From positions 29,309 to 93,308 of the forward strand of contig NZ_JAKZKT010000015.1 of the NCBI RefSeq assembly GCF_022808645.1: 64,000 nucleotides of DNA. The letters are read 5' to 3'. This document shows positions 50,970 to 61,863 of the stretch, in pieces. The translations under genes were made by a program, and so were the position numbers. The notes beneath the pieces are model-generated. The model searched no databases. It was not told the DNA's origin and was given only the letters and a program-made list of their open reading frames with translations. The number at the start of each line of letters is the position of its first letter. The stretch's first letter is position 1. Source of the DNA: Bacillus litorisediminis. GTDB lineage: Bacteria > Bacillota > Bacilli > Bacillales > JC228.

Positions 50970-53381
50970 ATGAACATAGCGAAAGTCATTGTGGACGTTC
51001 CGGCAGCTCAAACTGACCACACATTTTCCTATCGAATCCCTGAGGATTGGACAGAGCTGATCGTTCCAGGAATTAGGGTTGTTGTCCCCTTCGGTCCGAG
51101 AAAGATTCAAGGAATTGTCGTGGAAACTGTGACGGATGAGAATGAAAGTCTATCTGCTAAACTAAAAGATATTGAAGAACCGCTTGATCTTACGCCAGTC
51201 TTTACACCCGAACTTCTTCAATTAGCCGCTTGGCTTTCTGAGGAAACACTATGCTTTCAAGTAGCTGCCCTGCAAGCAATGCTCCCAGCAGCCATGAAAG
51301 CAAAATACCAGAAAAAGATTGTATACAATCGAGATGTCGTTCCGCATGAATTACAGGAGCTATTTAAGAACCGGAAGGAAGCAAGCTGGGAACGGGCGCT
51401 GGAATTAAATATGGTTCCCTTATTACAGAAAAAGGCAAAGACGAACGAACTTGATATTGTTTATGAAGTAAAAGAAAAAAACAAAAAAAAGAAAGTAAAG
51501 ATGATTCGCTGCAAAGCCAGTCAGGATCAGCTAGAGGAACTAATCGGAGCTTTACCTCCACAAGCTAGCAAGCAAAAGGAATTACTGCAATTCTTTATTA
51601 AGAAAACTGAAAGCATCCCCTTTCAGGATTTGAATAAAACTTATGGATTTAGTTCAAGTACGGTTCGTTCCTTAATCGAAAAAGAAATTCTCGAGGAACA
51701 AAGTGTTGAAGTGTACCGGGACCCATATGAGCATAAAACGTTTAAACGTACAGAACCTCTTCCTTTAACCAATGAACAGCAAGCTGCCATTGCACCGATT
51801 CTTAGCGCTGTAGAGGAAAATAGATTTGAATCGTTTCTATTATATGGAGTAACCGGGAGCGGAAAAACAGAAGTCTATTTACAAACCATTCAAGAGGTTT
51901 TAAAACTAGGAAAAGAAGCAATTGTCCTTGTCCCTGAAATTTCTTTAACACCTCAAATAGTTGCCCGATTTAAAGGCCGGTTTGGCGAGCAGGTCGCTGT
52001 ATTACATAGCGGTCTGTCCATTGGTGAAAAATATGATGAATGGAGAAAGATTCATAGAAAAGAAGTAAAAGTAGCAGTTGGAGCAAGATCTGCTATTTTT
52101 GCCCCATTTGATAATCTCGGCGTCATTATTATTGATGAAGAGCATGAAAGCAGCTATAAACAGGAGGAAAATCCTCGTTACCATGCACGGGACGTGGCAA
52201 AAAAACGGGGGGAATATCATCACTGTCCGATTATCTTAGGAAGTGCGACGCCTTCGCTAGAATCATTTGCAAGAGCTCAAAAAGGGGTTTATACCTTATT
52301 GCAGCTCACCAAGCGAATGAATAATCGCGACCTTCCTTCGGTTGAAATTGTGGATATGCGCAATGAATTGCGGGACGGAAATCGCTCTATGTTTTCAAAA
52401 AAATTGGTTGAGCTCCTGCAAGACCGTTTAGAAAAGCGAGAGCAGACAGTTTTATTTTTAAATAAAAGAGGATATTCCTCGTTTGTCATGTGCCGTGACT
52501 GCGGATATGTCATCCAATGTCCGCATTGTGATTTATCCATGACATATCACCGGGCTTCTTCCGAAATGAAATGTCATTATTGCGGCTACCATTCCCATGT
52601 TCCGGCAGTCTGTCCGGAATGTTCGAGCAAACATATCCGTTATTTTGGAAGCGGTACGCAAAAAATAGAAGAGGAATTGGGACGATTGTTCCCTGAAGCA
52701 AAAGTAATCCGAATGGACGTTGATACAACCGGAAGAAAGGGAGCACATGAAAAATTGTTATCTGCTTTTGAACGGGGAGAAGCAGATATCTTATTAGGAA
52801 CCCAGATGATTGCGAAGGGTCTGGACTTCCCGAATATTACATTGGTAGGAGTTTTATCCGCTGATACTATGCTTCATTTGCCAGACTTCAGGGCATCGGA
52901 AAAAACATTTCAGCTGCTTACCCAGGTAAGCGGACGGGCTGGCCGGCATGATAAGCCCGGGGAAGTCATCATTCAAACTTACACTCCTGAGCACTACAGT
53001 ATACTTTTAAGCGGAAAACAAGATTATCCAGAATTTTATCAGAGGGAAATGGTAGCAAGGAAGCAATTTCAATACCCTCCTTTTTATTATTTAGCACTCA
53101 TCCATATAAGTCATGAAGATGTTTTAAAAACTGCGAAGATCGCTGAGAATATCGCACATTATTTGCAAAAGCATTTAAGTTCATCGAGTATCATCTTAGG
53201 TCCTGTTGCGTCACCAATTGCCAGGATCAATAATAGATATCGCTATCAATGTCTGATAAAATACAAACGGGAACCAGAGCTTATGCATCATTTAAAGACA
53301 ATTGTTCAACAATTTCAAGATGGTACCCGGAAAAATGTAGTCTATGTGTCAGTAGACGTACAACCATATGTACTTATGTAG
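50970..53381 (+). CDS. priA: Primosomal replication-restart helicase PriA
   Basis: Superfamily 2 DNA helicase that reloads replisomes at stalled forks, 803 aa. An N-terminal 3'-DNA-binding domain starts IAKVIVDVPAAQTDHTFSY. Helicase motifs include GVTGSGKTEVY (Walker A, about residue 297) and IIIDEEHESSYKQ (DEEH). Eight zinc-binding cysteines lie between about 510 and 555 (CRDCGYVIQCPHC and CHYCGY...CPEC). TQMIAKGLDFPNI and QVSGRAGR complete the core. Six bases after coaBC. Confidence 0.96.
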   Translation: MNIAKVIVDVPAAQTDHTFSYRIPEDWTELIVPGIRVVVPFGPRKIQGIVVETVTDENESLSAKLKDIEEPLDLTPVFTPELLQLAAWLSEETLCFQVAALQAMLPAAMKAKYQKKIVYNRDVVPHELQELFKNRKEASWERALELNMVPLLQKKAKTNELDIVYEVKEKNKKKKVKMIRCKASQDQLEELIGALPPQASKQKELLQFFIKKTESIPFQDLNKTYGFSSSTVRSLIEKEILEEQSVEVYRDPYEHKTFKRTEPLPLTNEQQAAIAPILSAVEENRFESFLLYGVTGSGKTEVYLQTIQEVLKLGKEAIVLVPEISLTPQIVARFKGRFGEQVAVLHSGLSIGEKYDEWRKIHRKEVKVAVGARSAIFAPFDNLGVIIIDEEHESSYKQEENPRYHARDVAKKRGEYHHCPIILGSATPSLESFARAQKGVYTLLQLTKRMNNRDLPSVEIVDMRNELRDGNRSMFSKKLVELLQDRLEKREQTVLFLNKRGYSSFVMCRDCGYVIQCPHCDLSMTYHRASSEMKCHYCGYHSHVPAVCPECSSKHIRYFGSGTQKIEEELGRLFPEAKVIRMDVDTTGRKGAHEKLLSAFERGEADILLGTQMIAKGLDFPNITLVGVLSADTMLHLPDFRASEKTFQLLTQVSGRAGRHDKPGEVIIQTYTPEHYSILLSGKQDYPEFYQREMVARKQFQYPPFYYLALIHISHEDVLKTAKIAENIAHYLQKHLSSSSIILGPVASPIARINNRYRYQCLIKYKREPELMHHLKTIVQQFQDGTRKNVVYVSVDVQPYVLM

Positions 53382-53396
53382 AAGCAGGTGAATTTT

Positions 53397-53876
53397 TTGA
53401 CTGTTAAACCAATCATTATGCATCCAGACCCGTTACTTGAGCAGACATGTGAACGGGTGGAGATATTTGACTCAAAGTTAAAACGATTAGTCCGTGACAT
53501 GTTTGAAACGATGTATGAAGCCGATGGCGTAGGCTTAGCAGGTCCACAAATCGGTGTATTAAAACAAATAGCTGTTGTCGACGCTGATGAAGAAATCGGA
53601 CCAATCGTACTTATAAATCCGGAAATCTACGACCAAAATGGTGAAGAACTAGGAGTGGAAGGCTGTCTCAGTATTCCCTCACTATATGGAGAAGTGGTCC
53701 GTTCACAGTCAATCAAGGTAAAGGCCTTTGATGTAAAGGGACGCCCATTTGATCTAAAGGCATCAGGCTTTGTGGCTAGAGCGATCCAACATGAAATCGA
53801 CCATCTCCAAGGGATTCTTTTTACATCGAAAGTGGTCCGCTATATAAAGGAAGAAGAGCTAGAAGTGGAGGGATAG
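53397..53876 (+). CDS. def: Peptide deformylase
   Basis: Metalloenzyme removing N-formyl groups from nascent proteins, 159 aa. All three motifs are present: [17 protein letters not shown] (Cys ligand) and QHEIDHLQG (His ligands and Glu). The length and motifs fit a type 1 enzyme. TTG 53397 ([11 protein letters not shown]) follows AGGTGA by five bases and is preferred to GTG 53388. Directly followed by fmt, the opposing formylation enzyme. Confidence 0.94.
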   Translation: MTVKPIIMHPDPLLEQTCERVEIFDSKLKRLVRDMFETMYEADGVGLAGPQIGVLKQIAVVDADEEIGPIVLINPEIYDQNGEELGVEGCLSIPSLYGEVVRSQSIKVKAFDVKGRPFDLKASGFVARAIQHEIDHLQGILFTSKVVRYIKEEELEVEG

Positions 53877-53878
53877 AA

Positions 53879-54829
53879 TTGACGAGAATCGTGTTTATGG
53901 GAACGCCAGACTTTTCTGTACCTGTATTAGAGAAATTAATCGAACAAAACTACCAAGTAGTAGGTGTGGTTACTCAGCCAGATCGGCCAGTCGGCAGAAA
54001 AAGAGTGTTAACTCCGCCTCCAGTAAAAATAGCAGCAGAGAAGCACGGAATTCCTGTTTATCAGCCTGAAAAAATCCGGGTTGAGTATCAGGAAATTTTA
54101 AGACTTCAACCCGACTTAATTGTAACAGCTGCATATGGCCAAATCTTGCCAAAGGATATCCTCGACTACCCTAAATACGGCTGCATCAATGTACACGCTT
54201 CGTTACTTCCTGAGTTTAGAGGCGGGGCACCGATACATTATGCAATCATCCAAGGCAAAGAGAAAACAGGTGTTACGATTATGTATATGGCTGAACAGCT
54301 AGATGCCGGTGACATGATTGCAAAGGTAGAAGTGCCGATTTTAGAAACCGACCATGTCGGTACCCTTCATGATAAATTAAGTGAAGCCGGTGCAGCTCTT
54401 CTAGCTCAATCGATTCCTTCTATTATAGATGGAACAGCCGAGGCGATTCCACAGGACCATGCAAAAGCAACTTTTGCCCCTAATATAAAGCGGGAACAAG
54501 AAGAGATCGATTGGAGCCGTTCCGGAGAAGAAATCTATAACCATATTCGCGGACTCCATCCATGGCCCGTTGCCTATACGATTTTTCACGGAGAGGTTTG
54601 GAAAATTTGGTGGGGTGAAAAAGAGCGTACGATCGAATCTGATGATCATTCGGGGACGATTCTGGCAATAGATGCAAATGGAATTGTTGTAAAAACAGGA
54701 AATGAAACCGGAATTCGGATTACGGAGCTTCAGCCAGCTGGTAAAAAGAGAATGGCTGTATCCGAGTTTGTAAGAGGAATCGGGGATAAATTAACAATTG
54801 GAATGAGGCTAGGAAGAGAACATGACTAA
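53879..54829 (+). CDS. fmt: Methionyl-tRNA formyltransferase
   Basis: Formylates initiator Met-tRNA using 10-formyl-tetrahydrofolate, 316 aa. The formyltransferase domain starts [18 protein letters not shown]. The catalytic signature is [19 protein letters not shown], followed by [14 protein letters not shown]. The C-terminal OB-fold domain has [22 protein letters not shown] start with GGAGGG upstream, two bases after def. The 3' end overlaps rsmB by eight bases. Confidence 0.96.
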   Translation: MTRIVFMGTPDFSVPVLEKLIEQNYQVVGVVTQPDRPVGRKRVLTPPPVKIAAEKHGIPVYQPEKIRVEYQEILRLQPDLIVTAAYGQILPKDILDYPKYGCINVHASLLPEFRGGAPIHYAIIQGKEKTGVTIMYMAEQLDAGDMIAKVEVPILETDHVGTLHDKLSEAGAALLAQSIPSIIDGTAEAIPQDHAKATFAPNIKREQEEIDWSRSGEEIYNHIRGLHPWPVAYTIFHGEVWKIWWGEKERTIESDDHSGTILAIDANGIVVKTGNETGIRITELQPAGKKRMAVSEFVRGIGDKLTIGMRLGREHD

Positions 54830-56159
54830 ACCGAATGTTCGTTTCGCTTGTTTAAACCTGTTGACAACCATTGATAAAGAACAAGCTTACAGTAATATTG
54901 TGCTTCAGAAGGAAATTGAAAAGGGCGCATACTCTGACAAAGATAAAGCACTGCTTACTGAAATTTTATATGGCACACTTCAGCGGAAATTAAGCTTAGA
55001 CTTCTTTTTAGAACCTTTTATTAAAGGCAAAAAACTGAAAGGCTGGGTCCGCTGGCTGCTCCGGTTAACTTTGTATCAGATCGTTTATCTCGATAAGATT
55101 CCAGAAAGAGCGGCGATCTATGAAGCGGTGGAGATTGCAAAGAAAAGAGGAAACAACACAATTGCGGGTTTTGTAAACGGGGTTTTGCGGTCGATTGGAC
55201 GTGAAGGTATTCGCGATATCAAAAGTATAAAAGATCCAATCAAGCGGCTCAGTATAGAGACAAGCCATCCCGAATGGCTTGTGAAAAGATGGATTGCCCA
55301 ATGGGGAATGGAAGAAACCGAAAAAATGTGCAAGGAAAATTTAATGGCTCCTGTGCAAACAGCCCGGGTTAATCTGAATCGGATATCCAGGGAAGAAGCT
55401 CTTCAAAAACTGAAAGAAGAAGGGTTTGATGCAGAGCCAAGCCCGTTTTTAAAGGAAGCAATCCGAATGGTGAAAGGTTCAATTGTGAAAAGTTCACTTT
55501 TTCAGGAAGGTTATGTAACGATTCAGGATGAGAGTTCAATGCTGCCTGCCTATGCGCTTGACATAGAAAAGAATATGATTGTTTTAGATGCATGTGCAGC
55601 TCCAGGCGGGAAAACAACTCATATTGCTGAAAAACTACAGCAGACAGGGAAGGTTCATTCCTTTGATATCCACGAACACAAGGTACAGCTGATTCAAGAT
55701 AATGTTGACAGGCTTCAGTTAAAAAATGTGGCGGCCAAGCAAGGAGACAGCAGAAAAATCCAGCATCTATTTTCCGCTCAAACATTTGATCGGATTTTAG
55801 TAGATGCGCCCTGCTCCGGATTCGGTGTTCTCAAACGAAAACCTGAAGCCAAATACGAAAAAGAAGAACAGGATATCCGCCAGCTGAAAGCGATTCAGTT
55901 AGAAATTTTATGTGCAGTTGCTCCATTATTAAAACAAAATGGTATTCTAGTTTATAGTACTTGTACTGTCGATATGGAGGAAAATCACGATACCGTACGA
56001 TCTTTTCTTGAACGTCAATCAGATTATGTTTTGGATGAAACATTGAAAGAGAGAGTCCCTGAGAGCTTCCGGCCACTTGTAAAAAATGGAGAGCTTCAGT
56101 TACTTCCGCATACGTTGAGTACAGATGGATTTTTTGTTGCAGCATTTAGAAGAAGGTGA
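54822..56159 (+). CDS. rsmB: 16S rRNA m5C967 methyltransferase RsmB
   Basis: SAM-dependent rRNA cytosine-C5 methyltransferase, 445 aa. The N-terminal NusB-like domain (about 5-135) precedes the catalytic domain. SAM binding is [17 protein letters not shown] (about 250). The two family cysteines are in [15 protein letters not shown] and [21 protein letters not shown] precedes the ATG inside fmt. rlmN follows five bases after the stop. Confidence 0.95.
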   Translation: MTKPNVRFACLNLLTTIDKEQAYSNIVLQKEIEKGAYSDKDKALLTEILYGTLQRKLSLDFFLEPFIKGKKLKGWVRWLLRLTLYQIVYLDKIPERAAIYEAVEIAKKRGNNTIAGFVNGVLRSIGREGIRDIKSIKDPIKRLSIETSHPEWLVKRWIAQWGMEETEKMCKENLMAPVQTARVNLNRISREEALQKLKEEGFDAEPSPFLKEAIRMVKGSIVKSSLFQEGYVTIQDESSMLPAYALDIEKNMIVLDACAAPGGKTTHIAEKLQQTGKVHSFDIHEHKVQLIQDNVDRLQLKNVAAKQGDSRKIQHLFSAQTFDRILVDAPCSGFGVLKRKPEAKYEKEEQDIRQLKAIQLEILCAVAPLLKQNGILVYSTCTVDMEENHDTVRSFLERQSDYVLDETLKERVPESFRPLVKNGELQLLPHTLSTDGFFVAAFRRR

Positions 56160-56163
56160 AAAC

Positions 56164-57264
56164 ATGGAACAGCAAACAGTAGAGAAAAAGAAAAAGGCTG
56201 GAATCAATCCAATGCCGGAAAAGCCGTCAATTTATTCGCTTCCATTTAATGAACTAAAAAAATGGGTGCAAGAACAAGGAGAAAAATCGTTTCGTGCCGA
56301 ACAATTATACGATTGGCTCTATCTAAAAAGGGTTGATGATTTCAATGAGATGACCAATTTGCCCAAATCCTTTCGGGAAAAACTTGATGCAACCTTTACA
56401 ATGACCAGTTTAAAGACAATTATTAAGCAAACATCGAAGGATGGAACGATAAAATTTTTATTTGAATTACAGGATGGATATTCGATAGAGACCGTTTTAA
56501 TGAGACATGAATATGGGAATTCAATCTGTGTTACGACACAAGTCGGATGCCGTATTGGCTGTACGTTTTGTGCATCGACATTAGGCGGACTAAAAAGGAA
56601 TCTGGAGGCAGGCGAAATTGTTTCTCAGGTTTTGAAAGTGCAAAAGGCTTTAGATGAAACGAATGAACGCGTTAGCCATGTTGTTGTGATGGGGATTGGA
56701 GAACCGTTTGACAATTATGACGCCCTACTCTCGTTTCTTAAAGTCATCAATGAGGATAAAGGGCTAAATATCGGTGCAAGACATATTACCGTTTCAACCT
56801 CTGGAATCATTCCAAAAATATATAAATTTGCAGATGAGAATTTACAAATAAACTTTGCCATTTCTCTTCATGCACCAAATACAGAATTAAGATCAAAGCT
56901 AATGCCAATCAATCGTGCTTATAAACTGCCTGATTTAATGGAAGCAATTAAGTATTACATCAAAAAGACGGGAAGACGAGTCAGTTTTGAATATGGTCTG
57001 TTTGGCGGTGAAAATGATCAGGATGAACATGCTGAAGAGCTTGCCGCATTAGTGAAAGGAATAAAGTGTCATATTAACTTAATTCCGGTAAACTATGTAC
57101 CAGAGAGAAATTATGTTCGCACACCTAGAGAGCAGATCTTTAAATTTGAAAAAATCCTTAAAAATCATGGAATCAACGTTACCATTCGAAGAGAACAAGG
57201 ACATGATATTGACGCAGCATGTGGACAGTTACGAGCGAAGGAGCGTAAGGAAGAGACGAGGTGA
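56164..57264 (+). CDS. rlmN: Radical SAM 23S rRNA/tRNA adenine C2-methyltransferase RlmN
   Basis: Dual-specificity radical SAM methyltransferase for 23S A2503 and some tRNAs, 366 aa. The [4Fe-4S] motif is [11 protein letters not shown] (Cx3Cx2C, about residue 124). [13 protein letters not shown], the C-terminal methyl-carrier cysteine in DIDAACGQL and the general-base cysteine in IKCHINLIP region are present. ATG 56164 ([11 protein letters not shown]) follows AGAAGGTG. An in-frame upstream extension lies in rsmB and is discarded. Confidence 0.95.
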   Translation: MEQQTVEKKKKAGINPMPEKPSIYSLPFNELKKWVQEQGEKSFRAEQLYDWLYLKRVDDFNEMTNLPKSFREKLDATFTMTSLKTIIKQTSKDGTIKFLFELQDGYSIETVLMRHEYGNSICVTTQVGCRIGCTFCASTLGGLKRNLEAGEIVSQVLKVQKALDETNERVSHVVVMGIGEPFDNYDALLSFLKVINEDKGLNIGARHITVSTSGIIPKIYKFADENLQINFAISLHAPNTELRSKLMPINRAYKLPDLMEAIKYYIKKTGRRVSFEYGLFGGENDQDEHAEELAALVKGIKCHINLIPVNYVPERNYVRTPREQIFKFEKILKNHGINVTIRREQGHDIDAACGQLRAKERKEETR

Positions 57265-57268
57265 AAGG

Positions 57269-58030
57269 ATGAAAGCGGTATTTAAAACAGACCGTGGACG
57301 TGTAAGGCCTCATAACGAAGACAATGGGGGAATATTTGAAACACAGAATAACCTTCTTTTAGCTGTTGTAGCTGATGGAATGGGAGGTCATCGTGCTGGT
57401 GATGTGGCAAGTGAAATGGCTGTAAAGCAGCTGCAAGAATTATGGGAACAATCATCATTAGAGATACATCCGGAAGAAGCCGAAAAATGGCTAACCGAAG
57501 CTATTCAAAAGGTGAATAATCACATTTTTGTTCATGCCAGCAAAAATGAGGAATGTCAAGGTATGGGGACTACCATGGTGGCAGCTGTATGCAGCGACTC
57601 GTTTGCGACTGTTGCAAACATTGGGGACAGCAGATGCTACATTTTTAATGAATTAGGTTTTTCTCAGTTTACAGAGGATCATACATTGGTAAACGAGCTT
57701 GTTCGCAGCGGCCATATTTCGAGGCAAGATGCGGAGCATCATCCAAGAAAAAATGTGATTCTAAGGGCTTTAGGAACTGAGGAACACGTCATAGTCGATG
57801 TAAAAACCATTACTTTTGAACAAGGGGACTGTTTGTTATTATGTTCAGATGGCTTATCCAACAAGGTATCTGACGTGGAATTGAAACAAATACTTGAATC
57901 TGAGCAGAGGCTGGAAGAAAAAGCAGAACAATTGATTAATCTGGCAAATGAAAACGGCGGAGAAGACAACATAACAATTGTTATAGTAAAAAATGACGAA
58001 GAAGCTATACGAAACGGAGAATCATCATGA
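57269..58030 (+). CDS. prpC: Serine/threonine protein phosphatase PrpC (PP2C)
   Basis: Manganese PP2C phosphatase, 253 aa, that reverses PrkC phosphorylation of translation and cell-wall proteins. The metal-binding aspartates are in RVRPHNEDN, VADGMGGHRAGDVAS, SDGLSNKV and GGEDNITIVIV. ATG 57269 has GAGGTGAAAGG upstream, four bases after rlmN. ATGA overlaps the prkC start, so the phosphatase and kinase are coupled. Confidence 0.96.
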   Translation: MKAVFKTDRGRVRPHNEDNGGIFETQNNLLLAVVADGMGGHRAGDVASEMAVKQLQELWEQSSLEIHPEEAEKWLTEAIQKVNNHIFVHASKNEECQGMGTTMVAAVCSDSFATVANIGDSRCYIFNELGFSQFTEDHTLVNELVRSGHISRQDAEHHPRKNVILRALGTEEHVIVDVKTITFEQGDCLLLCSDGLSNKVSDVELKQILESEQRLEEKAEQLINLANENGGEDNITIVIVKNDEEAIRNGESS

Positions 58031-59982
58031 TTATAGGAAGACGAATTAGCGGCCGCTATAAAATCATCGAGATGATTGGCGGCGGAGGCATGGCTAATGT
58101 TTATCTAGCCCATGACATGATTTTAGACCGGGATGTGGCTATTAAAATCCTGAGGATGGATTTTTCAGATAACGAGAATTTTATACGCCGTTTTCATAGA
58201 GAAGCTCAATCTGCTACCAGCTTAGCTCATCCGAATATTGTCAGTATTTATGATGTTGGAGAAGAAGACGATATTTATTATATTGTGATGGAATATGTGG
58301 AAGGGATGACCTTAAAGCAATATATCCAGCAGCATTCTCCCATATCTGTTCATAAAGTAATAGAAATCATGGAACAGTTAGCTTCTGCCATTGCACATGC
58401 ACATCAGAATAATATTGTTCACCGTGATATAAAACCTCAAAATATATTAATTGATAAACATGATGTTGTGAAAATAACAGACTTCGGCATTGCAATGGCA
58501 ATCAGTGCAACTGCCATTACCCATACAAACACCGTACTTGGCACCGTTCATTATCTATCTCCTGAACAGGCAAGAGGCGGGATGGCCAATAAAAAGTCTG
58601 ATATTTATTCCTTAGGAATTGTTATGTTCGAATTATTGACGGGTCGACTGCCGTTTTCAGGAGAGTCAGCGGTTTCGATTGCCCTTAAGCATCTGCAAAG
58701 TGAAACACCTTCCGTTAAAAGATGGAATCCAAATATTCCGCAAAGTGTTGAAAATATTGTCTTAAAGGCAACAGCGAAAGACCCTTTTCACCGCTATGCA
58801 TCCGCCGAGGAGCTAGAAGAAGATCTTAAAACGGCCCTCGACCCTGACAGAATGAATGAGAAACCATTTGTGGTTCCAAAAGATGAAGAAGCCACGAAAG
58901 CCATTCCAGTTTTTACAAATGAGAAACCTTTTAATAATATGGATGAAACCATTTTGAGAGATGATAAGAAAACGCAAAGTCCTAAACCAGAACAGGCAAA
59001 GAAAAAGAAAAAGTGGCCATTGATACTGGGTATTACATTATTTTTCTTACTGGTTGGAGGCATACTGGCCTATGCAATTCTCCCGGGTATGTTAGCACCT
59101 GATTTAGTAGAAGTACCTGATGTATCCGAAAAAACAGTTAATGAAGCGGTTAATGAGCTTGTTTTAGCAGGCTTAAAAAAAGGTGAAATTGTAAAGATTC
59201 ACGATGAATCGATAGAGGAAGGTCTTATTGTCAGGACTGATCCGCGTGCGGGTACAAAGGTAAAAGAAGGATCAGAGATTACGATTTACGAGAGTATGGG
59301 AAAAGAACGCTACACTCTATCAGATTATGTTGGAAAGCAAATTGATAGTGTTAAGCAGATGTTAGAGGACGAAGGATTCGAAGACATAGAGGTAATCGAA
59401 GAATTTTCAGATCAGCTGGAAGGGACCATCACTGACCAAGAACCTGCGGCTGATGAGGAAGTCATCCCGGAAGAAACGAAACTCATTTTTACTGTGAGTA
59501 AAGGTCCCGAAAAAATAGAATTAGAGGATTTGACAGGCTATTCGCAACCGGAGTACACAACCTATGCCAATACTCATCAATTCATTATAAATGTAACAGG
59601 TGAAGAGTTTCATAATGATATTCCAGAAGGACAGGTAATCAGGCAGGACCCTAAACCAGGCACAATGGTTGAAAAGGGTACGACGATTAATGTCGTTCTT
59701 TCAAAAGGAAAAGAATCAATACCGCCTAAAGAAGAAACCGTTGAAGTTTTGATTCCTTATAAAGTGGACGATGAAAATCAAACCAATGAACCGCAGCTTG
59801 TGCAAATATATATCGAGGATATGAATCATAATATTACGGAACTCGCTGAAGAATTTGAAATTACAAAAGACACGCCCTATAAGATTACTTTACTTATTCC
59901 ATATGGAGGAAAAGCAGTATACCAAATTAGAAGAGATAATGAAATAATTGTAGAAGAAACCCGTGAGTATCCGGCAGAATAA
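58027..59982 (+). CDS. prkC: PASTA-domain Ser/Thr kinase PrkC
   Basis: Membrane kinase sensing muropeptides or lipid II; drives spore germination in response to peptidoglycan fragments in B. subtilis. 651 aa. Kinase domain at about 10-270 with GGGGMANVYLA (P-loop), AIKIL (Lys), HRDIKPQN (catalytic loop) and DFGIAM. One membrane helix (about 338-358) and three PASTA repeats follow (starting VEVPDVSEK, YTLSDYVGK and IELEDLTGY). A further domain of about 80 residues ends the protein, as in B. subtilis. Confidence 0.96.
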   Translation: MIIGRRISGRYKIIEMIGGGGMANVYLAHDMILDRDVAIKILRMDFSDNENFIRRFHREAQSATSLAHPNIVSIYDVGEEDDIYYIVMEYVEGMTLKQYIQQHSPISVHKVIEIMEQLASAIAHAHQNNIVHRDIKPQNILIDKHDVVKITDFGIAMAISATAITHTNTVLGTVHYLSPEQARGGMANKKSDIYSLGIVMFELLTGRLPFSGESAVSIALKHLQSETPSVKRWNPNIPQSVENIVLKATAKDPFHRYASAEELEEDLKTALDPDRMNEKPFVVPKDEEATKAIPVFTNEKPFNNMDETILRDDKKTQSPKPEQAKKKKKWPLILGITLFFLLVGGILAYAILPGMLAPDLVEVPDVSEKTVNEAVNELVLAGLKKGEIVKIHDESIEEGLIVRTDPRAGTKVKEGSEITIYESMGKERYTLSDYVGKQIDSVKQMLEDEGFEDIEVIEEFSDQLEGTITDQEPAADEEVIPEETKLIFTVSKGPEKIELEDLTGYSQPEYTTYANTHQFIINVTGEEFHNDIPEGQVIRQDPKPGTMVEKGTTINVVLSKGKESIPPKEETVEVLIPYKVDDENQTNEPQLVQIYIEDMNHNITELAEEFEITKDTPYKITLLIPYGGKAVYQIRRDNEIIVEETREYPAE

Positions 59983-60000
59983 AAAAATAGGAGTGATGCT

Positions 60001-60882
60001 ATGCCTGAAGGCAAGATCATGAAAGCGTTAAGCGGATTTTATTATGTCGCAAGTGACGATAAAATCTATCAATGCAGGGGGCGCGGCGTGTTTAGAAAGA
60101 ATAAGGTGACTCCTTTAGTTGGCGATCTGGTCGAATTCCAGGCTGAAAATGAGTTGGAGGGCTATATTTTAGATGTAAAGGAACGGAAAAATGAATTAGT
60201 ACGTCCTCCTATTTCTAATGTGGATCAGGCTATTATTACATTTTCATGTCTAGAGCCTGCTTTTAATCCGGCTTTATTGGATCGTTTCTTAGTATTAATC
60301 GAATCGAAGCAAATCCATCCGGTCATCTGTATTACCAAAATTGATTTAGTTGATGAAAACACCCAACAGCAACTGAACCAGTTTGCGGAGGATTACCGAA
60401 AAATAGGATACGACTGGATTGTAACATCTTCTAAGGAAAAACTGGGATTAGATCAGCTGACTCCTTATTTAAAAGGGAAAACAAGTGTTGTGGCCGGACA
60501 ATCAGGTGTAGGTAAATCCTCGCTTTTAAATGCGATTAATCCCGAGCTCGAACTAAAAACCAATGATATTTCCACACATTTAGGAAGAGGAAAGCATACA
60601 ACCCGTCATGTAGAACTCCTTTCAATTGCTGAAGGGTATGTGGCAGATACACCTGGTTTTAGTTCGCTCGAGTTTGATGAAATCGAACTGGATGAGCTCA
60701 CTGCATGTTTCCCAGAGTTCTCGTCAGCCAGTGAATCCTGTAAGTTTAGGGGCTGCCATCATATCAATGAACCAAAATGCGCAGTCAAGCAAGGGGTTGA
60801 ACAAGGCGATATCCCTGCTTATCGTTATCAGCACTACCTATCCTTTTACCAGGAAATTAAAGATAGAAAGCCGAGGTATTAG
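60001..60882 (+). CDS. rsgA: Ribosome small-subunit GTPase RsgA
   Basis: Circularly permuted GTPase assisting late 30S maturation (also called CpgA/YloQ), 293 aa. An N-terminal OB domain (about 1-65) precedes the permuted GTP motifs: G4 ITKIDLV, G1 GQSGVGKSSLLNAI, G2 region HTTRHVEL and G3 DTPGFSS. The C-terminal zinc site is CKFRGCHHINEPKCAV. AGGAGTG precedes the ATG. prkC-rsgA-rpe-thiN order is standard. Confidence 0.96.
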   Translation: MPEGKIMKALSGFYYVASDDKIYQCRGRGVFRKNKVTPLVGDLVEFQAENELEGYILDVKERKNELVRPPISNVDQAIITFSCLEPAFNPALLDRFLVLIESKQIHPVICITKIDLVDENTQQQLNQFAEDYRKIGYDWIVTSSKEKLGLDQLTPYLKGKTSVVAGQSGVGKSSLLNAINPELELKTNDISTHLGRGKHTTRHVELLSIAEGYVADTPGFSSLEFDEIELDELTACFPEFSSASESCKFRGCHHINEPKCAVKQGVEQGDIPAYRYQHYLSFYQEIKDRKPRY

Positions 60883-60884
60883 TG

Positions 60885-61550
60885 ATGAATACAATCAAAG
60901 TTGCCCCTTCGATTCTTTCAGCTGATTTTGCCAGGCTGGGAGAAGAAGTAAAAGAACTGGAAAGACTAGGGGCGGATTGGATTCATGTTGATGTCATGGA
61001 TGGCCAATTTGTTCCGAATCTAACGATGGGACCGCTTGTGGTTGAAGCCTTAAAGCCGATTACCAAGCTGCCATTAGATGTCCATCTCATGATTGAGCAT
61101 CCAGAAAACTATTTAGAGCCGTTTGTTCAAGCTGGAGCTGATTCGATTTCTGTACATGTTGAAGCTTGTACACACCTTCATCGGGTGGTGCAATCGATTA
61201 ATCAGCATGGTGTAAAAAGCGGGGTTGTTTTAAATCCGGCTACCCCAATCGAAATGATCCAGCATGTGATAGAAGAGGTTGATTTTGTCTTATTAATGAC
61301 AGTCAATCCGGGGTTTGGGGGACAGCCCTTTATCCATCAGGTTTTGCCGAAAATTAAAAAAGTTCGTGATCTGGCTAATTCAATCGGGAAAGAGCTGGAT
61401 ATCCAAGTGGACGGCGGAATTACAGAAGAGACTGCCAAGCTCTGCCGAGAAGCAGGCGCCACCATTTTAGTTGCCGGGTCAGCCATTTTTGGGGCGGCTG
61501 ACCGCGGGGCAGCGATTGATGCGATTCGAGGAGAAACGTCAGCCAAGTAG
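60885..61550 (+). CDS. rpe: Ribulose-phosphate 3-epimerase
   Basis: Pentose phosphate enzyme converting ribulose 5-phosphate to xylulose 5-phosphate, 221 aa. TIM-barrel motifs: APSILSADFARLGEEV, HVDVMDGQFVPNLTMGP, DVHLMIEHPE, LMTVNPGFGGQPFI and VDGGI. ATG 60885 follows GAGGT by seven bases. The accessory repeat region starts right after the stop, with no evident terminator other than a TTTTTCTGTTTTTT run. Confidence 0.96.
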   Translation: MNTIKVAPSILSADFARLGEEVKELERLGADWIHVDVMDGQFVPNLTMGPLVVEALKPITKLPLDVHLMIEHPENYLEPFVQAGADSISVHVEACTHLHRVVQSINQHGVKSGVVLNPATPIEMIQHVIEEVDFVLLMTVNPGFGGQPFIHQVLPKIKKVRDLANSIGKELDIQVDGGITEETAKLCREAGATILVAGSAIFGAADRGAAIDAIRGETSAK

Positions 61551-61663
61551 CTGATGTTTTTCTGTTTTTTAATTAAATTGTTATCGAATATTTATAGCGT
61601 GAAATCGGCAGAGACCAGAGATCAGCTTCACCATTGTTCGTTTCATTTGCTATTTACTTTTCT

Positions 61664-61830
61664 TAGCGGATGTACGTTCCGCTATTTCGCAAAAAAACCG
61701 CTGATTTGCGGACCTTAACGGATTTACGTTCTGCTATTTGCCTAAAATCATACAAAAATTGCTCGGTTTGGGACAAATAGCGGAACCAGAGACCATTGAA
61801 AAATGCCCGTTTTGCCACAAATAGCGGAAC
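61664..61830. repeat. TAGCGGA-n7-TCCGCTA palindromic repeat cluster, copy B
   Basis: A full palindrome TAGCGGA(TGTACGT)TCCGCTA is at 61664-61684 and a degenerate one, TAACGGA(7 nt)TCTGCTA, is at 61716-61736. Two direct half-sites CAAATAGCGGAAC start at 61774 and 61818. Arm sequence, 7-nt loop and the following ATTT-type tail match the copy at 44285. Confidence 0.8.
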
Positions 61831-61863
61831 TAGAGTTCGTTTGAACTCCGGTTCCCAAATTAT

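Noticed and set aside
57095..57268. Long N-terminal extension of prpC
   Set aside because: It overlaps rlmN in another frame; ATG 57269 has a strong ribosome site and begins the PP2C domain.
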